A DNA stretch of 6,843 bases, taken from positions 1 through 6,843 of the forward strand of contig SKYG01000111.1 in NCBI GenBank assembly GCA_007128045.1, in the 5' to 3' direction. Shown here piece after piece: positions 5,310 through 6,843 of the stretch. Source of the DNA: Bacteroidales bacterium. GTDB taxonomy: Bacteria; Bacteroidota; Bacteroidia; Bacteroidales; UBA7960. Within the stretch, counting starts at the first letter, position 1; each line of letters opens with the position of its first letter. Position numbers and translations under genes: made by a program. The notes under the pieces are model-generated. The model did no database searches. It had not been told where the DNA came from and saw only the letters and a list, made by a program, of their open reading frames with translations.

Positions 5310-6773
5310 ATGAAAGAAAACGGATTACAAAAGGTTAAATTCTACAGTGGGACAGATATTCCTGTTGAATTACACAAAGTGCGTATTGTACAAAAATTAC
5401 ACCTTAAGCCAGTAGAAGAACGCCTGGTTGCCATTGAAAAGGGAGGATACAACACATTCCTTCTCAACACCAAAGACATTTTTCTGGATATGCTGACCGA
5501 CAGTGGCACCAACGCCATGAGCGACAACCAGCTTTCCTCCATGATGCAAGCCGATGATGCGTATGCAGGCTCACAGAGCTTTTATCGCATGGAGGCGGCC
5601 ATTCAGGAAGTGTTTGGCAAGCAGTACTTATTACCTGTACACCAGGGCCGTGCAGCAGAAAATATCATTTCACAGGTATTTATCAAGAAAGGTGATATCA
5701 TCCCCATGAATTACCACTTCACTACCACCAAAGCACATATGGAGCTCAATGGCGGCAAGGTGCTCGAAATTTTTACCGACGAAGCCCTCAAGATAAAAAG
5801 CAACCACCCCTTCAAAGGAAATATTGATGTCAACAAACTTAATGACCTGATCGCTGAATATGGCGCAGACCGTATCCCTTTTATCCGTTTTGAAGCATCT
5901 ACCAACCTGATCGGCGGTCAGCCTTATTCAATGGAAAACATGAAGGAAGTAAAGGCCATCGCAGACTCCCATGGCATCACAATTGTTCTCGACGCCAGCC
6001 TTATCGGAGAGAATGCATGGTTTATCAAACAGCGCGAAGAAGCGTATAAACAATCCAGCATCAAAGACATCCTGAATGAGATGTGCGACATGGCGGATAT
6101 CGTGTACTTCTCAAGCCGCAAGGTTAGCTCAACCCGTGGTGGTGGTATTTGCACCAGCAATTATGACCTCTTCCTGAAAATGCGCGACCTGGTACCTTTA
6201 TTTGAAGGCTTCCTTACCTATGGTGGGATGTCTGTCAGGGAGATCGAAGCCATGGCAGTAGGTTTCTACGAAACCACTGATGAAACCATCATCAGCCAAT
6301 CCCCTGCCTTTGTTGAATACGCCGTCAATGAGCTTGACAAACTTGGTGTTCCGGTTATTACACCCGCAGGGGCGCTTGGCTGCCATGTCGATGCTATGGG
6401 CTTCTTACCCCACGTACCCCAGGAAGAGTACCCTGCCGGAGCCCTGGCCGCCGCCCTGTATATCGTTTCCGGCTGCCGTGGCATGGAACGTGGAACCATC
6501 TCCAGCGAAAGAGACGAAGATGGAAACGACATCCTGGCCGACATGGAACTGCTGCGTCTGGCATTTCCAAGAAGGGTGTTTACCCTTTCACAAACCATGT
6601 TTATGATCGACAGGGTAAAATGGCTCTACGACAACCGCGACCTGGTTGGCGGACTGCGTTTCAAAGAGGAACCACCGGTTCTCAGGTTCTTCATGGGAAG
6701 ACTGGAACCTGTGTCAGACTGGCCACAAAAGCTAGCCGACAAATTCAATGCCGACTTCGGAGGAAGCTTGTAA
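5310..6773 (+). CDS. PLP-dependent beta-eliminating lyase, tryptophanase/tyrosine phenol-lyase family, divergent
   Basis: This 487-residue cytoplasmic fold-type I PLP enzyme belongs to the beta-eliminating lyases (PF01212), which split Trp or Tyr into indole or phenol plus pyruvate and ammonia. Family landmarks are TDSGTNAMSD (63-72), DAYAGS (83-88), HQGRAAEN (111-118), FKGN (168-171), Asn199 with GGQP (202-205), Asp228 (pyridine-nitrogen ligand), ENAWFIKQREE (234-244), EGFLTYGG (299-306) and LLRLAFPRR (414-422). The PLP lysine is probably Lys271 in SSRKVSS, where the usual motif is KKD. The residue matching Arg217 of C. freundii tyrosine phenol-lyase (TPL) is Leu231. Three specificity positions are TPL-like: Thr138, Arg394 (MERG) and Phe460 (LRFF). 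The protein is longer than E. coli TnaA (471) at both ends. It starts 7 nt after the esterase stop, so the two are probably co-transcribed. I see no TnaC-like leader. Databases may label it tryptophanase; I leave the symbol empty because the substrate is unclear. Confidence 0.9.
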   Translation: MKENGLQKVKFYSGTDIPVELHKVRIVQKLHLKPVEERLVAIEKGGYNTFLLNTKDIFLDMLTDSGTNAMSDNQLSSMMQADDAYAGSQSFYRMEAAIQEVFGKQYLLPVHQGRAAENIISQVFIKKGDIIPMNYHFTTTKAHMELNGGKVLEIFTDEALKIKSNHPFKGNIDVNKLNDLIAEYGADRIPFIRFEASTNLIGGQPYSMENMKEVKAIADSHGITIVLDASLIGENAWFIKQREEAYKQSSIKDILNEMCDMADIVYFSSRKVSSTRGGGICTSNYDLFLKMRDLVPLFEGFLTYGGMSVREIEAMAVGFYETTDETIISQSPAFVEYAVNELDKLGVPVITPAGALGCHVDAMGFLPHVPQEEYPAGALAAALYIVSGCRGMERGTISSERDEDGNDILADMELLRLAFPRRVFTLSQTMFMIDRVKWLYDNRDLVGGLRFKEEPPVLRFFMGRLEPVSDWPQKLADKFNADFGGSL

Positions 6774-6780
6774 GAAGAGA

Positions 6781-6843
6781 GTTGAGGAGTTGAGGAGTTG
6801 AGGAGTTGAGGAGTTGAGGAGTTGAGGAGTTGAGGAGTTGAGG
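6781..6843 (+). repeat. Homogeneous octamer tandem array (GTTGAGGA), cut by the window end
   Basis: Seven perfect copies of GTTGAGGA plus seven bases of an eighth fill the last 63 nt without a mismatch. The array begins 7 nt after the lyase TAA; the bases before it (AGAAGAGA, 6773-6780) look like a decayed unit. It shares the GTTGA core, orientation and 8-nt period of the array at 3394-3465, but its copies are identical, which suggests recent expansion. TGA falls in all three forward frames every 24 nt. Confidence 0.95.

Noticed and set aside
6266..6606. Forward and reverse ORFs of about 110 residues inside the lyase gene
   Set aside because: They are out-of-frame shadows of conserved lyase sequence, with no start context or motif.

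Overview
The window reads as a chromosomal piece of a Bacteroidota genome, probably in or near Bacteroidales or Marinilabiliales. The evidence is two TATCTTTG boxes that fit the Bacteroidota -7 promoter consensus TAnnTTTG, no obvious Shine-Dalgarno sites, AT-rich leaders before the starts, and the gene families present. All genes are on the + strand and base composition looks even throughout.

Layout. Positions 1-47 hold the last codons of an upstream gene, whose ending resembles that of a formylglycine-generating-enzyme (SUMF1) domain. A leader with a promoter box follows, then a Tat-exported Gfo/Idh/MocA oxidoreductase (194-1531) closed by a clear intrinsic terminator (1564-1603). A second promoter box (1629-1636) precedes a full-length glutamine-hydrolysing asparagine synthetase, asnB (1714-3384). 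The next spacer (3385-3570) is dense in repeats: a GTAG-headed hairpin that supplies the asnB stop codon, nine copies of an octamer GTTGANNN, and two near-identical 26-nt GTAG-headed imperfect palindromes. Then comes a compact three-gene run: a DUF1080 (3-keto-disaccharide hydrolase family) lipoprotein (3571-4347), a secreted alpha/beta-hydrolase esterase whose reading frame overlaps it, and a PLP-dependent beta-eliminating lyase of the tryptophanase/tyrosine phenol-lyase family (5310-6773) starting 7 nt after the esterase stop. A second, homogeneous octamer array (GTTGAGGA) begins 7 nt after that stop and runs off the window end.

How the genes may work together. In Bacteroidota, Gfo/Idh/MocA enzymes that oxidise a sugar to the 3-keto form and DUF1080 proteins that cleave 3-keto-glycosides are known partners. 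Here both carry export signals and lie about 2 kb apart, with asnB between them, which suggests periplasmic glycoside breakdown; the esterase could remove acyl groups from the same substrates. The lyase seems metabolically unrelated, but it may be co-transcribed. Its specificity-determining residues look like tyrosine phenol-lyase rather than tryptophanase, and two otherwise conserved active-site positions are changed, so its substrate is open.

The most interesting items are the divergent lyase and the two GTTGA octamer arrays together with the GTAG-headed palindromes. I found no CRISPR array, tRNA, rRNA, transposase or phage gene.
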